64,000 nt of DNA from positions 621,835 to 685,834 of the forward strand of contig NSJX01000001.1 in NCBI GenBank assembly GCA_002286715.1. Reading direction: 5' to 3'. Made by a program: the position numbers and the translations under genes. The notes beneath the pieces are model-generated. The model made no database searches. It saw nothing but the letters and a program-made list of their open reading frames with translations, and was not told where the DNA came from. Every line of letters starts with the position of its first letter. Position 1 is the stretch's first letter. Shown here in pieces: positions 14,770 to 25,180 of this stretch. The DNA is from Dentipellis sp. KUC8613 (Eukaryota > Basidiomycota > Agaricomycetes > Russulales > Hericiaceae).

Positions 14770-15207
14770 ATGCCCGCATTCCACACATGCATACGTGCCG
14801 CCCCCCTCCGCGCTAGCGCGAGGGCCGGGCGCATGCGCTTTTCCTCCAGCGCCCGTGCGCGCGAGGAGGCCAAAAAACCGAGCCCGCATGCGAGCTTCTA
14901 CTCGGAGCTGGTGCCGGGCATGATCCCCATCGCCATCCTAGGCTCCGCGGTGTACCTCGTGTGTCCTTTTTCGCTTTTCATGCTTTGCTGTCCGCTTACA
15001 ATGCTCAAGGGCCTGCAACTTGCACGGTCGCGGCTGTCACACGAGAAGTACCTGGACGAGGCGCGAGTGCGGATAGAGCAGCTCGAAGGGGAGGTTGACG
15101 CGCTGCGTGCAGCGCAGGGACAGGAGCGGCTACAGGGAGGCGCGCCGTCGGGCGCCGAGTCCGGTGCGCCAAAGTCCAAGGGGTGGTTCGGATCGTTGAG
15201 CAGGTAG
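14770..15207 (+). CDS. small mitochondrial single-pass protein with coiled coil, 128 aa
   Basis: Two exons (14770-14958, 15010-15207) join in phase 0. Residues 1-33 are Arg/Ala/Ser-rich with no acidic residue before REE, an excellent mitochondrial presequence (MPAFHTCIRAAPLRASARAG). A hydrophobic segment follows around FYSELVPGMIPIAILGSAVY, then a charged helix LDEARVRIEQLEGEVDALRAA that looks like a coiled coil, and a KGWFGSLSR end. I do not know a named family for it. The layout suggests an inner-membrane protein with the coiled coil in the matrix or intermembrane space. The start at 14770 was preferred over 14746 because it begins the presequence cleanly. Confidence 0.7.
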   Translation: MPAFHTCIRAAPLRASARAGRMRFSSSARAREEAKKPSPHASFYSELVPGMIPIAILGSAVYLVCPFSLFMLCCPLTMLKGLQLARSRLSHEKYLDEARVRIEQLEGEVDALRAAQGQERLQGGAPSGAESGAPKSKGWFGSLSR

Positions 15208-15531
15208 CCTCTGCGTCTGCATGCCGCCGGCTGCTTGGGATGTCGCCGGGCAGCTTCTTCTCGTCAATGCAAACGTCGATCCTGCATACTTATCAGGGCA
15301 TGGAATGCAGAAGAAGCCGCCGCTCGGCCTTGCAGTGCCTTGGGGCTTCCAATGCTCGCGCGGGCTCGTCCATCTTCTTCTCAATGATCGATACATTGCA
15401 GAAGTCGAGTCAGTATGGCAAGGTATCGATTAGGTATTCTAAGCAGCCAGATTAGGCGGTAAATCCAGGTCTAAAAGATAGGCGCTCGAGCGCAACGAAG
15501 CACAGGGTATATCCAAGAAAGGTGAGGCAAT

Positions 15532-16953
15532 TCAGAAACTGACAGCCTTCATGAGCTGGTTCCTATGACGATCGAATAACCTCGCAGAGCTGGATGGAGG
15601 TGATCGTCAGGTCACGGAGCGGAAGAAGCAAGAAGGTTACGATACCTCAGAATTGCGGATGTGAGCCCGGTGGTCGCCTTCACGGTCTCTTTCGCTCGGC
15701 GGATGTTAAACACGCTGTAAGCTATATGGAGCAACGGAATCATGAACTGTTCAGGGACAGATGGGATGGACTGCGTACAAACGAAGATCAGATCCATGAT
15801 TAGCTTCAGTCGCTGCACTCGCAGCCAGAAGTCCTGCCGCTGCAACCGCTGCAGTTCAGTCTCGTCCACCTTAGAATTACGTGGCGTCGACTTCGCTGTA
15901 GCTCCACTCATGGATTCTGCAAAGGCACGGCCCTCCACTACAGAATGCGATGAGAAGCAAGGCGATGGTCAAAAGAAGCCGACGCACCTGCTCTCTGGGA
16001 GTTAACAATGATGCTGCGCTCGACGCTGTTCTCCACGAGGTCCACCAGCGTGCCGGTAAACCAGCACCAGTCCGCGAACCGGCCCGCGCGTTCCCCCAAG
16101 CGTTTGCCAAATAGGCCGAGCAACGACCACGTAGCTATATCGTCAGCACATGTGTGAACAAGCTCCAGAAGTACCGGTGGTGGCGCGTGGAGGAATGTAT
16201 GGAGCAAAGGCTTCGCACTGCCCGTCTTTGGTTCCGGGGGTGCGCTCGAGGGGAAGATAGGCGCTGAGTGCTCGGCCAGTATAGAGGTCAGAGGACCAAG
16301 CCAACTGAATAGCAGAAGGCATTTTCTGTGTGCAACGTGAATTAGCCATATTCTGACCGGTGGCCCAGTCGGAACGCATGCCTTGTGGTCGACAGACCAC
16401 TCATGGTGGACTCCAGGCGCCTCAAAAGGTCGGTCTCCCATGTTTTATTTCCCGGCTTCTTTAGAGCCGAACGCCGCGAGATGGAATAATGGAACAGTAA
16501 GTAGACACGGATAGAGTACTGTATCAATTTCTGTAGAATGCAAGCCACAGAACGTTAGCCAGCGCGATACTGGATAGTAAGTGGCTCACGCACAAACGCT
16601 TTATCCCTCCCATAGCTGGTCTTGACAATGTCATGCCATATTTCTTGTAGGCGGACCTTGCTCCTCGCCTGTGACTTCACGGGGTCGTCGTCCACACCTA
16701 TCTCTTCTTCGAGGTCTGTTGGTCTCTCCTCAGCTTCCGCCTGGCCCATGTAAACTTCTGAGTTATACACGGTTGCGCTGGACGGCACGAGGGAAGTGCG
16801 TGGGGTACGGGGTGGGTGAGCAGAGAGCGGGTTCATCTGAAAGCCACCATTCGAGACGCCGTCAAACGACAGCGGATACAGTGGTCCGTCATTGCGAGAA
16901 GACTCGGGCGACGAGGAGTCGACAGAGGGATTGGGGAAGGATATGGAAGACAT
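15532..16953 (-). CDS. PEX11-family peroxisomal membrane protein
   Basis: Six exons (16953-16594, 16530-16382, 16325-15988, 15937-15779, 15721-15646, 15589-15532) join to 379 aa with no frame conflict. After a Ser/Pro-rich N-terminal 110 residues comes KLIQYSIRVYLLF, the amphipathic helix typical of PEX11 proteins. LLRRLESTMSGLSTTRKCL, LLFSWLGPLTSIL, RFADWCWFTGTLVDLVENSV and RLKLIMDLIFVSY follow. The family bends peroxisomal membranes for elongation and fission. The second intron is GC-AG (16381-16326). An ATG three codons upstream (16962) is an alternative start. It is head-to-head with the dynein light chain gene. Confidence 0.85.
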
Positions 16954-17144
16954 GAGGCCCACAGTGCGCTTGCAAGAGTGCCGGCGCGGGGTCGACAGTC
17001 AATCACGAGTCCAGCGCGTATGTGGCAAACAAGGCACAAACAGAGGCCCGACGCGATTCCTTGGGTTGCCAGTCTCGGACTCGTAGAGCAGCAGTCTGAG
17101 GCCCTACACACTACCTGGATCCAACGCTACTCCCACAACACGCT
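16954..17144. promoter_or_regulatory. shared promoter, PEX11-like / Tctex-1 genes
   Basis: A gap of 191 bp separates the two divergent start codons, so both core promoters must overlap or abut here. No single motif could be assigned with certainty. Confidence 0.5.
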
Positions 17145-17775
17145 ATGGCCTCCGGCATCCTCCCCGGCATGCGCTCGCCCCCTACCCCTCGTTCAGACGC
17201 ACCGTCGCCTCGCCCGGCATTCGATTCCGATCTATTGAAAGCGTATGTCAAAAAGCTGGTGTCCACGACGCTGCAGAACGCTTCATGGGCGGACGCGAAA
17301 GAGAATGACAGACTTCGGACATGGATGAAGGACATCGGCGAACGCGTCAAGGAGCGGATGGTTGGTACGTGTCTTCGTCGCTCGTGCCACTATGACGCCG
17401 TGAGCTTCAATTCACTCTTTACAGAAATATCACCTAGAGGATTGTAAGCACTTGATATCCCGCGCACGCTAGACTCTCTCACACGTTGCCTAAAGCAAAT
17501 ACATTGTATTGACACAAATTAATGAGAACTTGGGCCAGGGTGGTCGGTAAGTTTGCGGTCACGTGACTATCTTGTCCCTGGTAATTCCTGACGTGCGTTT
17601 TGCAGTGCAGACATGGTGTGCCACTGGGAAGACTCGGACGCCGTTGTACGAGAGATGTTTGTGAACGTGCGCCCTTTTTGCCGCTACCATTCCGTCGCCC
17701 TAGACTGATGTGTGATCATCACTGTAGGACTCCCTGATATGCATCTGTATCGCATTCGCTGTAAGGACTGTATGA
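17145..17775 (+). CDS. Tctex-1-type dynein light chain
   Basis: Five exons (17145-17364, 17425-17443, 17496-17546, 17606-17666, 17728-17775) join to 132 aa, including a 19-nt exon. The product has a short Pro/Ser-rich N-terminus, then the Tctex-1 fold: FKYIVLTQINENLGQGGR (central strand), MVCHWEDSDAVVREMF, and SLICICIAFAV (last strand). Length and motif spacing match the DYNLT family, which links cargo and intermediate chain in cytoplasmic dynein. The final residues RTV replace the more usual VFGLY-like end. Confidence 0.9.
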
Positions 17776-20700
17776 CATAGTTTCCTCTCTCAGGATGGCC
17801 TCGGTGATACCCCTCCATGATATTAAAAGATACCCGTGCGTCCCCGCAGTAGCGAATTGAAAAGTACCAACAAGCAGCTGTGTAATCGCATGTTTCAGCC
17901 CGGCGCAGCGTGGCATTCATCTCCGTCGAGTTGCGGTTCATCACCATTACAAGTCGGCCTACTGCTGTAGGACAGAAGCCTGGATGTGAAGTGCTTCGCT
18001 TCTCTCATCGGCACTGGGGCGATCTTTCATAGCAAGGGTGTTCGCCGATTGACATAATTGTCTAGACCTGACTCAAACGCGCCTTCTCTTGTGTTCTGCC
18101 GCCGGTCGAAAAGGCACCGGCTATGTCCCTCGACTTGCTGGCATCTTCACACCCGGACGAGTCGCCATCCTGGGCAAAGGGACCCAATGGCATGGAGCGG
18201 ACTCATGTGCGGTGTCCTCTGATGTCTGTGTCCGTCGATCGCGGGAGGGCAGAGATATGAAGGGCATCCCCAGGAGCGATCACATTCAGTCCATGGGGGG
18301 CTATATCGAATGTCGGAAAAATGTGAGCGCCTCTTGTCAGGATTTCCGAACTCGTCCAGGTCTCATGCAGCGTAACGTAAGGCCCCCTTCCTCGTTTGGC
18401 CACAGAAGTCTCATCAGAACGTGCCACCGAGGTTGGGAAAGCCGTGGACTTGCGGTCCAGCTCGCCTTGCAGGGCACGCGTGGGACTGACAGGAGAGGGT
18501 CTTGTCCATGCTCGCAGTCCACTTGATGTTGCTCCACCGCAAGGTGGCATGCGCGGATTGCATCGGGATGCGGCTCTCTGAGGCTCCGGACCCGAAACAA
18601 GAGATTTCTGCCCGATGGGCGTGGGGACTGAATTAGATCACAAGAGACAACACGTCTCCTGGATCCATTGTTCATTTAGGAGGAAGATGGGAGGAATCTA
18701 AGGATCTTGAGGCCAGCGACCGGTGTGTGGCGCCGGCTGGGTACTAGGACATGTAAGGCTCGTGGTGGTATCAATTACGGGAGAGAACTGATAATCGGTC
18801 TAGGACTCTAGAGCTCAGAACACAGGACTGATGGTATCGTGCGATGAAGATCCTGGGCGGGGCGCTGGAGAGAGTATGGCGAGGAGACATTGGCTGGTGA
18901 GATCACGGCGATAGCCTGTGCGTGAGGACGTGCTTGTGTAGGAATGTTGTGTGCAGCTCCTAATCAGACAGTGCCGCCCCGATGGCGATCAGACCGAGCG
19001 GGCGAACACTCTGACTGGGCCCGAATCTGATGCACGGTATACACCTCTCCGGTATTCCAGTACCAGCGACGACCCCGGACACTCCGCCCAACTTTTGGTT
19101 CCGCGCCGGAGGAAATCTCGATTTGGCAGCCGTTAATGTTCTCATATCACAGCCACCCTCGTGGCGTTTCCGGTTCGAGTCCTCGGTGCTGCGCCGGACA
19201 TTCAAGTGGGCGATCGACTCGACGGAGGCATTTCTGCATACTCGTCCCTCTGCTCCATTCAAGAAGCTGCTCTCCCTTTGCCGTGTCTTGCAGCAGTCCG
19301 GCACACTGTACTGCAACGTTCCAATTTCCCAGCTTTTCACCGACGCTGCCTGCCCTGAGGGGTCAAAAACAAGGGTGCACAGTGAGGACAGGAAGCCACC
19401 CATGTGTTTCGATTTCGTGCCGTCTCCATTGTACTCACACGCGTCACCGTCGTCGGAGAGCGCGGTGTGCAGCGGCGGTGTGGTTGAGCTCGAGTGCAGG
19501 CACCGCATCTGGCCATGCGAGCCATGTGCTCCGCCGACGGCTTGCACAGATTATCAGATGACTGGGCAAAAGCCAACAGAAGCCAATGAAAACATGACAT
19601 CAATGTCGGTGTGAAGCCCTGAGGGGAGGATAACGTACTCCTCTCTTTAGGGGTATGTCAGACGGCGAGCCATGATCCTTCCACTCCTCCATCAATACCT
19701 CGTTGTCCATCCGTTGTAAATTTCCAAGGTTACCCACAGTGGGTGAGATCGCTTGGCTCGGGAAAAACGGGGGCGCGCACCGTTCATGTAAGCCTTGTGA
19801 TTAAACCCTAATTCTAAGTATTGAAGCAGCGTGCTTGATCTACAGGACGCTGATCCAAAATGCTTGAACGAGCAGGGACGCGAGACAGGGAAGGACAAAG
19901 CAAGCAATGGCCAAATGCGTGCCTTCCCGGGCTGCGCTACGGCTCGCGAGCCCAGGCTTTCCGAGACGATCGTTATCGAGATAATTTTGTCGCATAAGAC
20001 GCCAGCTGGACTGGCTGCCACGGAGGCACTGTCTTGCTCGAACAGCCTGCGCTAGCCGATTACCCCAGCTGCCTGCATACGATTCGAGGGTGAATATATG
20101 CAGGCGGTGAACGACGGACAGGCACATACGGACACGCAAACCGCATATGTTTCCATTGTCAAAGTCAAATTGGCAGGACCCGCGAGACGGTGCGGACCGC
20201 CGACCGGCACGCAGCACTTCCCACAGAGGGCGCACTCCTGTTTGGCCCGTCGGAAAGGAAGGATGAGCGATCAGAAGTGTGAAGAAGAACTTCTGGAATG
20301 CTTACAATGCGCCTCGATTCCTACTCCGCTTTGGAGTCAAGAAGGCACCAAGGCAAAGCTTAGAAGCGTCAGGGATCAGCCGAAGGTTTTCAGGGAACAA
20401 ATGGCCCCTCGAGGAAGCAGAGAAGGCGCGTGAGAGAAGGCCAGCAAAGTTGGTCTCGTCAGTGGAGATCTTGCGGCTCGCCGCGGTCGAGACGACCATG
20501 GTCGCCTACTGGCTACAACATCAATACATCGGCCTCCGAGGAGAAAGCTTCGGGTGCTTAACTTGGGTCGCAACTTGCCAGGAACTATATCCGGTACGTA
20601 TAGCGGCAGGCATGCCGTTGAAGATTTACCGTGCTCTTTCACAGGACAGACTCCACGGAGCCGGGGCCGCAGACTTCGTCCACGATGCCTTGGAGACTTG

Positions 20701-21599
20701 AGGTACAGCGGAAGGACGCAGCCTGCCGCTATGTCAATCGAAGACGCAGGGGCCACCGGAACGACATGGGATACGTGTAGTCCGTGCCGGCGGAGAACCG
20801 CGATGCTCCCTCGGTGAAAGACACTCCCAAAAAGTCGCTATTGGGATCAGCGCGGATTGTATTGACTTTAACCTTCATTGTCATTGAACGGAAGGTGGGA
20901 TATTTTGAGCTAAGGAGCGGCTTTAGCCATGCACTCGAGCTTCCGCGACTCGGCTGCGCTATCTTCGACCTCGACGTCTGGCGGTAATGCGCTGAAATTT
21001 TGACAAGAGAGCGCTCTAGGTGAGTATCAAATTGGAATAGCACACATAACAAAGGTACGTCGCTCGCTTGCATTCTGCCCGTCGTATGTTGTTTCAGCGC
21101 ACATGGCGCTGCGTGAGCCGAACCCGATTCGTTTGAATAGGGACGGGCCTCTTGGGTGTAAGTTTGTGCCGTGAGCTATTCAGGTCTATAGAGTACATAG
21201 CATACATGTGCCATCAGCCTCGCAAGAAGACGGCCTACAATGTTTTGGAACCGAAGAGTCGGGTTCAATTGCATCTTCGAGCGTGCAAACGCGAATACAG
21301 CGCCGGCATATGCCGGCATGGTCTGTAGCTTCTTCTGCGTGACGCAGCATGCTTACGTCTGACTCATCGACTAGTGAGAGCCTGACTGACGAGGACCGAG
21401 TCCGAGTCCGACTCGGATAATCCAAGGTATATGTGCCTGCGTCTCGCTTATATTTGCCCTCGAAACCGTTTTAGGGGACTTATACGCACTGGTCGTTCCT
21501 ATTGCAAGGTATGCAGATTTGAGATCATTACAGCATTGCTATCTGATTGGCCAGAAGCCGCAGCAGCTAGATTGTCGTGTCCACACGAGAGCCATAACT
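17776..21599. other. 3.8-kb gene-poor stretch
   Basis: No gene could be built here. Open frames (for example 18089-18526 and 20279-20701, plus strand) lack domains and a splice chain. One region, 18960-19614, is open on both strands and is listed separately. A CGAGTCCGAGTCCGACTCGG near-palindrome lies near 21400-21420. No inverted repeats or transposase traces were recognised. The right end holds the promoter of the methyltransferase gene. Confidence 0.5.
19030..19614 (+). CDS. doubtful single-exon ORF, 194 aa
   Basis: An ATG-to-stop frame of 194 codons has moderate composition, with hydrophobic and charged residues mixed (for example FKWAIDSTEAFLHTRP). I recognise no domain. The opposite strand is open over nearly the same interval (19547-18960, 195 codons), which weakens the case for either. 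It could be a lineage-specific gene, a relic, or chance. Confidence 0.2.
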   Translation: MHGIHLSGIPVPATTPDTPPNFWFRAGGNLDLAAVNVLISQPPSWRFRFESSVLRRTFKWAIDSTEAFLHTRPSAPFKKLLSLCRVLQQSGTLYCNVPISQLFTDAACPEGSKTRVHSEDRKPPMCFDFVPSPLYSHASPSSESAVCSGGVVELECRHRIWPCEPCAPPTACTDYQMTGQKPTEANENMTSMSV

Positions 21600-22533
21600 A
21601 TGTCTTCAGCGAAAGTATTTTCCAACCCGGACCCTCTTGGGCCAGAAGATGTCATGAAGCGCCTCAAAGCATACATCGCCGAACGACCTGATCAGGGCTG
21701 GGATGATGCTTGGTAGGCTATGATATTCCTAGCCGATATGGCTCCTATAATTTCTGAGACTAGGAAAAATGGTATCACGCCTTGGGACGCGAAGACTGTG
21801 CTGCCTCCTTTGCGCGACCTGATCGAATCGGGCGCGGTGAAGTTTCCGACTTCAGGTCGGGCATTGGTCCCTGGATGTGGCAAAGTAAGTGCAAGGAGGA
21901 TGCTGGTCAGGAAAGATAAGACGCTGACCGTGCTCGCCCACTTTCACAGGGATACGATGCCATCTTCATAGCATCCACCCTTGGCCTCGACACACTGGCA
22001 GCTGATATATCTCCTACCGCAGTAGAAGCGGCCAATGCGTAAGGCTTCTGACCGTATCATGCGTGCCGAAACATCCGTGTAACTTCACTATTCTGGCAGA
22101 TTGCTCGCTTCGGGCACCGTGGGCGCACCCGGCGCGAAGGTCGCCTTCGAAGAAGCTGACTTCTTCAAGATGTCCTTGCCCGAGGACCAGAAGTTCGACC
22201 TGGTTTATGACTACACGTAAGTACTCATATACTCCGGGAGCTTTCTTTTCCCTAATCCTAGAGGATAGCTTTTTCGTCGCCATCTCTCCTTCTCGCAGGC
22301 TGGAGTGGGGTCGTCAGATAACCGCCTTGACAAAACCTGGGGCTTATCTCATCACCCTGATGTTCCCCTTGGATCAACCACCCGATGTCCAGGGACCTCC
22401 GAATTACCTGCAGCCCGAGCATTATGACGAACCGCTGAGGGGATGGACACGGATCTTGTACGAGGAACCCAAGAACAGTTTGCCGACGCATGTTGGTCGG
22501 GAAATGATTGCTGTGTGGAAGAAGAACGAATAG
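21600..22533 (+). CDS. TPMT-like SAM-dependent thiol methyltransferase
   Basis: Five exons (21600-21712, 21764-21884, 21950-22038, 22100-22216, 22269-22533) join to 234 aa. The product shows WDDAWKNGITPWDAK (family N-terminal W-x-x-x-x-x-x-PWD motif), ALVPGCGKGYDAIF (SAM-binding motif I), AADISPTAVEAAN, FDLVYDYTFF and LRGWTRILYE. This is the thiopurine S-methyltransferase / thiol (halide) methyltransferase group of class I Rossmann enzymes, which methylate small thiols or halides. The physiological substrate is not readable. The exons are intact. Upstream lies the gene-poor stretch. Downstream, after about 250 bp on the same strand, is the PPR-like gene. Confidence 0.9.
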
Positions 22534-22788
22534 CTGGGCATCAAATGTACTGTACTGTAACAATATGAAGAGATGTGAACGAACGGGCGCGGTCATGTTG
22601 TGTGCGGGCTCGACGCGCGACGCGACGCGTCGAAGTGTGTCCGAAAAGGGCAAGGGTGAGAGCACGTGACGGCTGACCCAAAATTTGGGAAATGTCGGGA
22701 GAGGGACGAAGCGAAGCGGCAGCCGACTTATGTTTCGCGGGCGAAGACTTGGTTCTCTCACAGACGCGCCCGGCCAGCTCCTGCCCAG

Positions 22789-24729
22789 ATGTCAAGACGC
22801 GTTCTGCACGCCCTCAGACTTAATGCTCCCCGTCTTGCCCCTTCATTCTCTGGCCAGCACCTTCTCCGCTCGCGTGGACTTCCGTCCCGCTCCATAGCCA
22901 CCACCCTCACACCCCAAGACTTTGTCGAATCCCCGGCCTCGGACCTTTCACCTAGAGACAAGATTGTCGCTCGGAAGACAGATGACCTTCTCGAGATCCT
23001 GTCGCGGGAGGAGGAAAGCAGCTACGACACGTGGGGGTCATACATCGACCTTTTGCAGTTCCTAGGCTTGGAGCAGCTGCCTCTGGAGATACATCAGCGC
23101 GTTCTCCGAAGGTGTGTTCCCTCTCCCAACAAACTTCGGGAACTGTGTGCACGGGAATACCGCGCTCGCTACTTCCCCAAGGCACCCCATCCCTTCGAAG
23201 CGCGTCTGCAGGCTGTCATCCACAACATTCGCTCGGCGGGTTTCCAACCGGACATTGAGGACTACCATTTCATCTTGGAGCAGTTCGCAGCATGCGGCCA
23301 TTATCTGGGCAGCAAGATGATATTGACGGAGTTAACGTCGCTGCAAATGACACCAACGGCCAAGACGTACGGGTTGTGCTTGCGGGCCCTTGCACATCGA
23401 CTAAAGTTGCCATGTCATGTAGAGATGAAGGAGGAGCTGCTGGATTCGATCACTAGGAGCTGCAGGGATATTATTCGCGACATGCGCGCGAAGGACATCC
23501 CCTTCACCTCCATGAATTTGGATCTGGCCATCCGGATATTGAAGGAAACCGCGCACGAAGAGTCTTTCGATAGTCTCGTCAAGTTCGGGTATGGGATAGA
23601 CCTCGCCTTCCCTGATTCTCCATTGTTAGACGACCAGACAGAGCAGGCCGTCTCGACGACGTTTGGAACTCCCTTCCGAACGCATCAGCCGCTCTCTACG
23701 TCTGCACTGAACACCATAATCGACGCCCTGGGCTCCTTCGGTCGAATATCAAAAATGGTGCTTGCATTCGAAGTCTTGACACAACCACTTCCGAAGCCCC
23801 CCTCCCGCTCACCCTCCTTCGATGACGACGAGGATGACGTGGGTGTTCCTGCTCCCTCAATTTCCGCCCCTACCTACCGCCCTCCCCACGCTGAGCCGAA
23901 TACCACCACATACTATCTGCTCCTCAAACATGCATCCAAGACATACCATGCTGTTTTTGCTCGACATTACCTGGTGCAGGCCATGGAAGAGGACCTTTTG
24001 GCAGCAGAGCGCCTCCGTCGCTCCATCGTGCGGAGCAATCCTGTTCCTGTCCCTCCCCGTTTAGCCATCAACCGGAGCATGATTCAGCCCGTGTTCCATC
24101 TGGCAAACAAGAGGAAGAACATTCCACTTATCCAATTCACATGGCGGACAACGCATATTGCAATTCGACGAAAGAAGGGTTTCCTGCGGGCGTATGAGGA
24201 CCACTTCGCGAGAATGGCGCGGCTGTCCGCGAATGCGCATGCTCGGCAAAATATGCAGTCGTCGTCCGATGCATCCGAAGACCTTCCTGTAGAGGATATC
24301 CCTGTGCAATCTTCCTCCTCGCAGTTCTTCACGCCATCCGCCTTCCTTTCTCCCCAACCGTCTCCAGAAACGCTCTCGCCCTCCCTTGATGTCGATTCCG
24401 CCGCCGCTCCGCCACCCCGACGCCCCCGCAAACCCTTCAACCTAGATTTTCACCTCCGGCTGATGCAACGCGACCTGACCGACCTCGAGGAGCTCAAAAG
24501 CCGAATCGAGGCCGCGAAAGCCCGGGTTATCGCCCGCATGAAGGAACGCCTGGGTCGGCGCGTGTGGAATGGCAAGAACATCTACCTCGCGGACAGGAGC
24601 TCCCGTGTGTTCGTGTCCCGACCGGAGTGGCGCAGCATTGCGCGCTTCAAGGTGCCGCAGGCCGGCGCTGTGGCAGTTGCACGACCGCCTCGCATAGCGA
24701 GCCGACGGGAGCGGTTGTCTGAGATGTAA
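22789..24729 (+). CDS. mitochondrial PPR-like protein, 646 aa
   Basis: This is a single-exon gene. The first 40 residues (MSRRVLHALRLNAPRLAPSF and on) are Arg/Ser/Leu-rich and nearly free of acidic residues, so an import presequence is likely. The middle carries degenerate helical hairpins, for example AGFQPDIEDYHFILEQFAAC and MTPTAKTYGLCLRALAHRL, spaced like pentatricopeptide repeats. The C-terminal third is Ser/Pro-rich, then basic and helical (LKSRIEAAKARVIARM). Fungal proteins of this shape act in mitochondrial mRNA stability or translation. The RNA target cannot be inferred. An in-frame ATG at 22666 exists, but 22789 fits the presequence better. Confidence 0.75.
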   Translation: MSRRVLHALRLNAPRLAPSFSGQHLLRSRGLPSRSIATTLTPQDFVESPASDLSPRDKIVARKTDDLLEILSREEESSYDTWGSYIDLLQFLGLEQLPLEIHQRVLRRCVPSPNKLRELCAREYRARYFPKAPHPFEARLQAVIHNIRSAGFQPDIEDYHFILEQFAACGHYLGSKMILTELTSLQMTPTAKTYGLCLRALAHRLKLPCHVEMKEELLDSITRSCRDIIRDMRAKDIPFTSMNLDLAIRILKETAHEESFDSLVKFGYGIDLAFPDSPLLDDQTEQAVSTTFGTPFRTHQPLSTSALNTIIDALGSFGRISKMVLAFEVLTQPLPKPPSRSPSFDDDEDDVGVPAPSISAPTYRPPHAEPNTTTYYLLLKHASKTYHAVFARHYLVQAMEEDLLAAERLRRSIVRSNPVPVPPRLAINRSMIQPVFHLANKRKNIPLIQFTWRTTHIAIRRKKGFLRAYEDHFARMARLSANAHARQNMQSSSDASEDLPVEDIPVQSSSSQFFTPSAFLSPQPSPETLSPSLDVDSAAAPPPRRPRKPFNLDFHLRLMQRDLTDLEELKSRIEAAKARVIARMKERLGRRVWNGKNIYLADRSSRVFVSRPEWRSIARFKVPQAGAVAVARPPRIASRRERLSEM

Positions 24730-25180
24730 ATCTCGCGATTGTTGTAGGGGTTGATGGTTCGTCGAGCTAGCGATGACAAGTTCGTGTTTTGCTGATTCGT
24801 CTTCGCCAGTTTTCACACCTGCTGTGCTGGAGGGACGTTGTGGGTCATTTGCGGAGTCCGATTTTTCGCGTACGTCTGTTATCCCGTCTCATTCTTGTAC
24901 TCAAATCTAATTATATATTCTGCAGAATTTTCGCTGTCCTTATATACTCGCAATGCTTAATGCTATATATTACGTTCTGACGCAGAATCCGCCGGTCGCC
25001 ATTGACCCTGGAAATCCTTATAGACATGATTTAGAGACCTGCAGCATGCCGACAACGGCGATCCTTTCAATCATCGAGTCGTGGTATTCAATACAGGCGA
25101 TACAACACAGTTTGTATACCACAAATGCACCAAAGCAACAAAGCACAGCCAAAGCTTGACACCGACAGCAATAGCACGAT

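Noticed and set aside
19160..19190. tRNA-like GGTTCGAGTCC
   Set aside because: The flanking bases do not pair as a T-arm stem, and no acceptor or anticodon arms are found nearby.
20279..20701. 140-codon plus-strand frame in the gene-poor stretch
   Set aside because: No domain recognised and no exon partners. The neighbouring frames on both strands are equally open.
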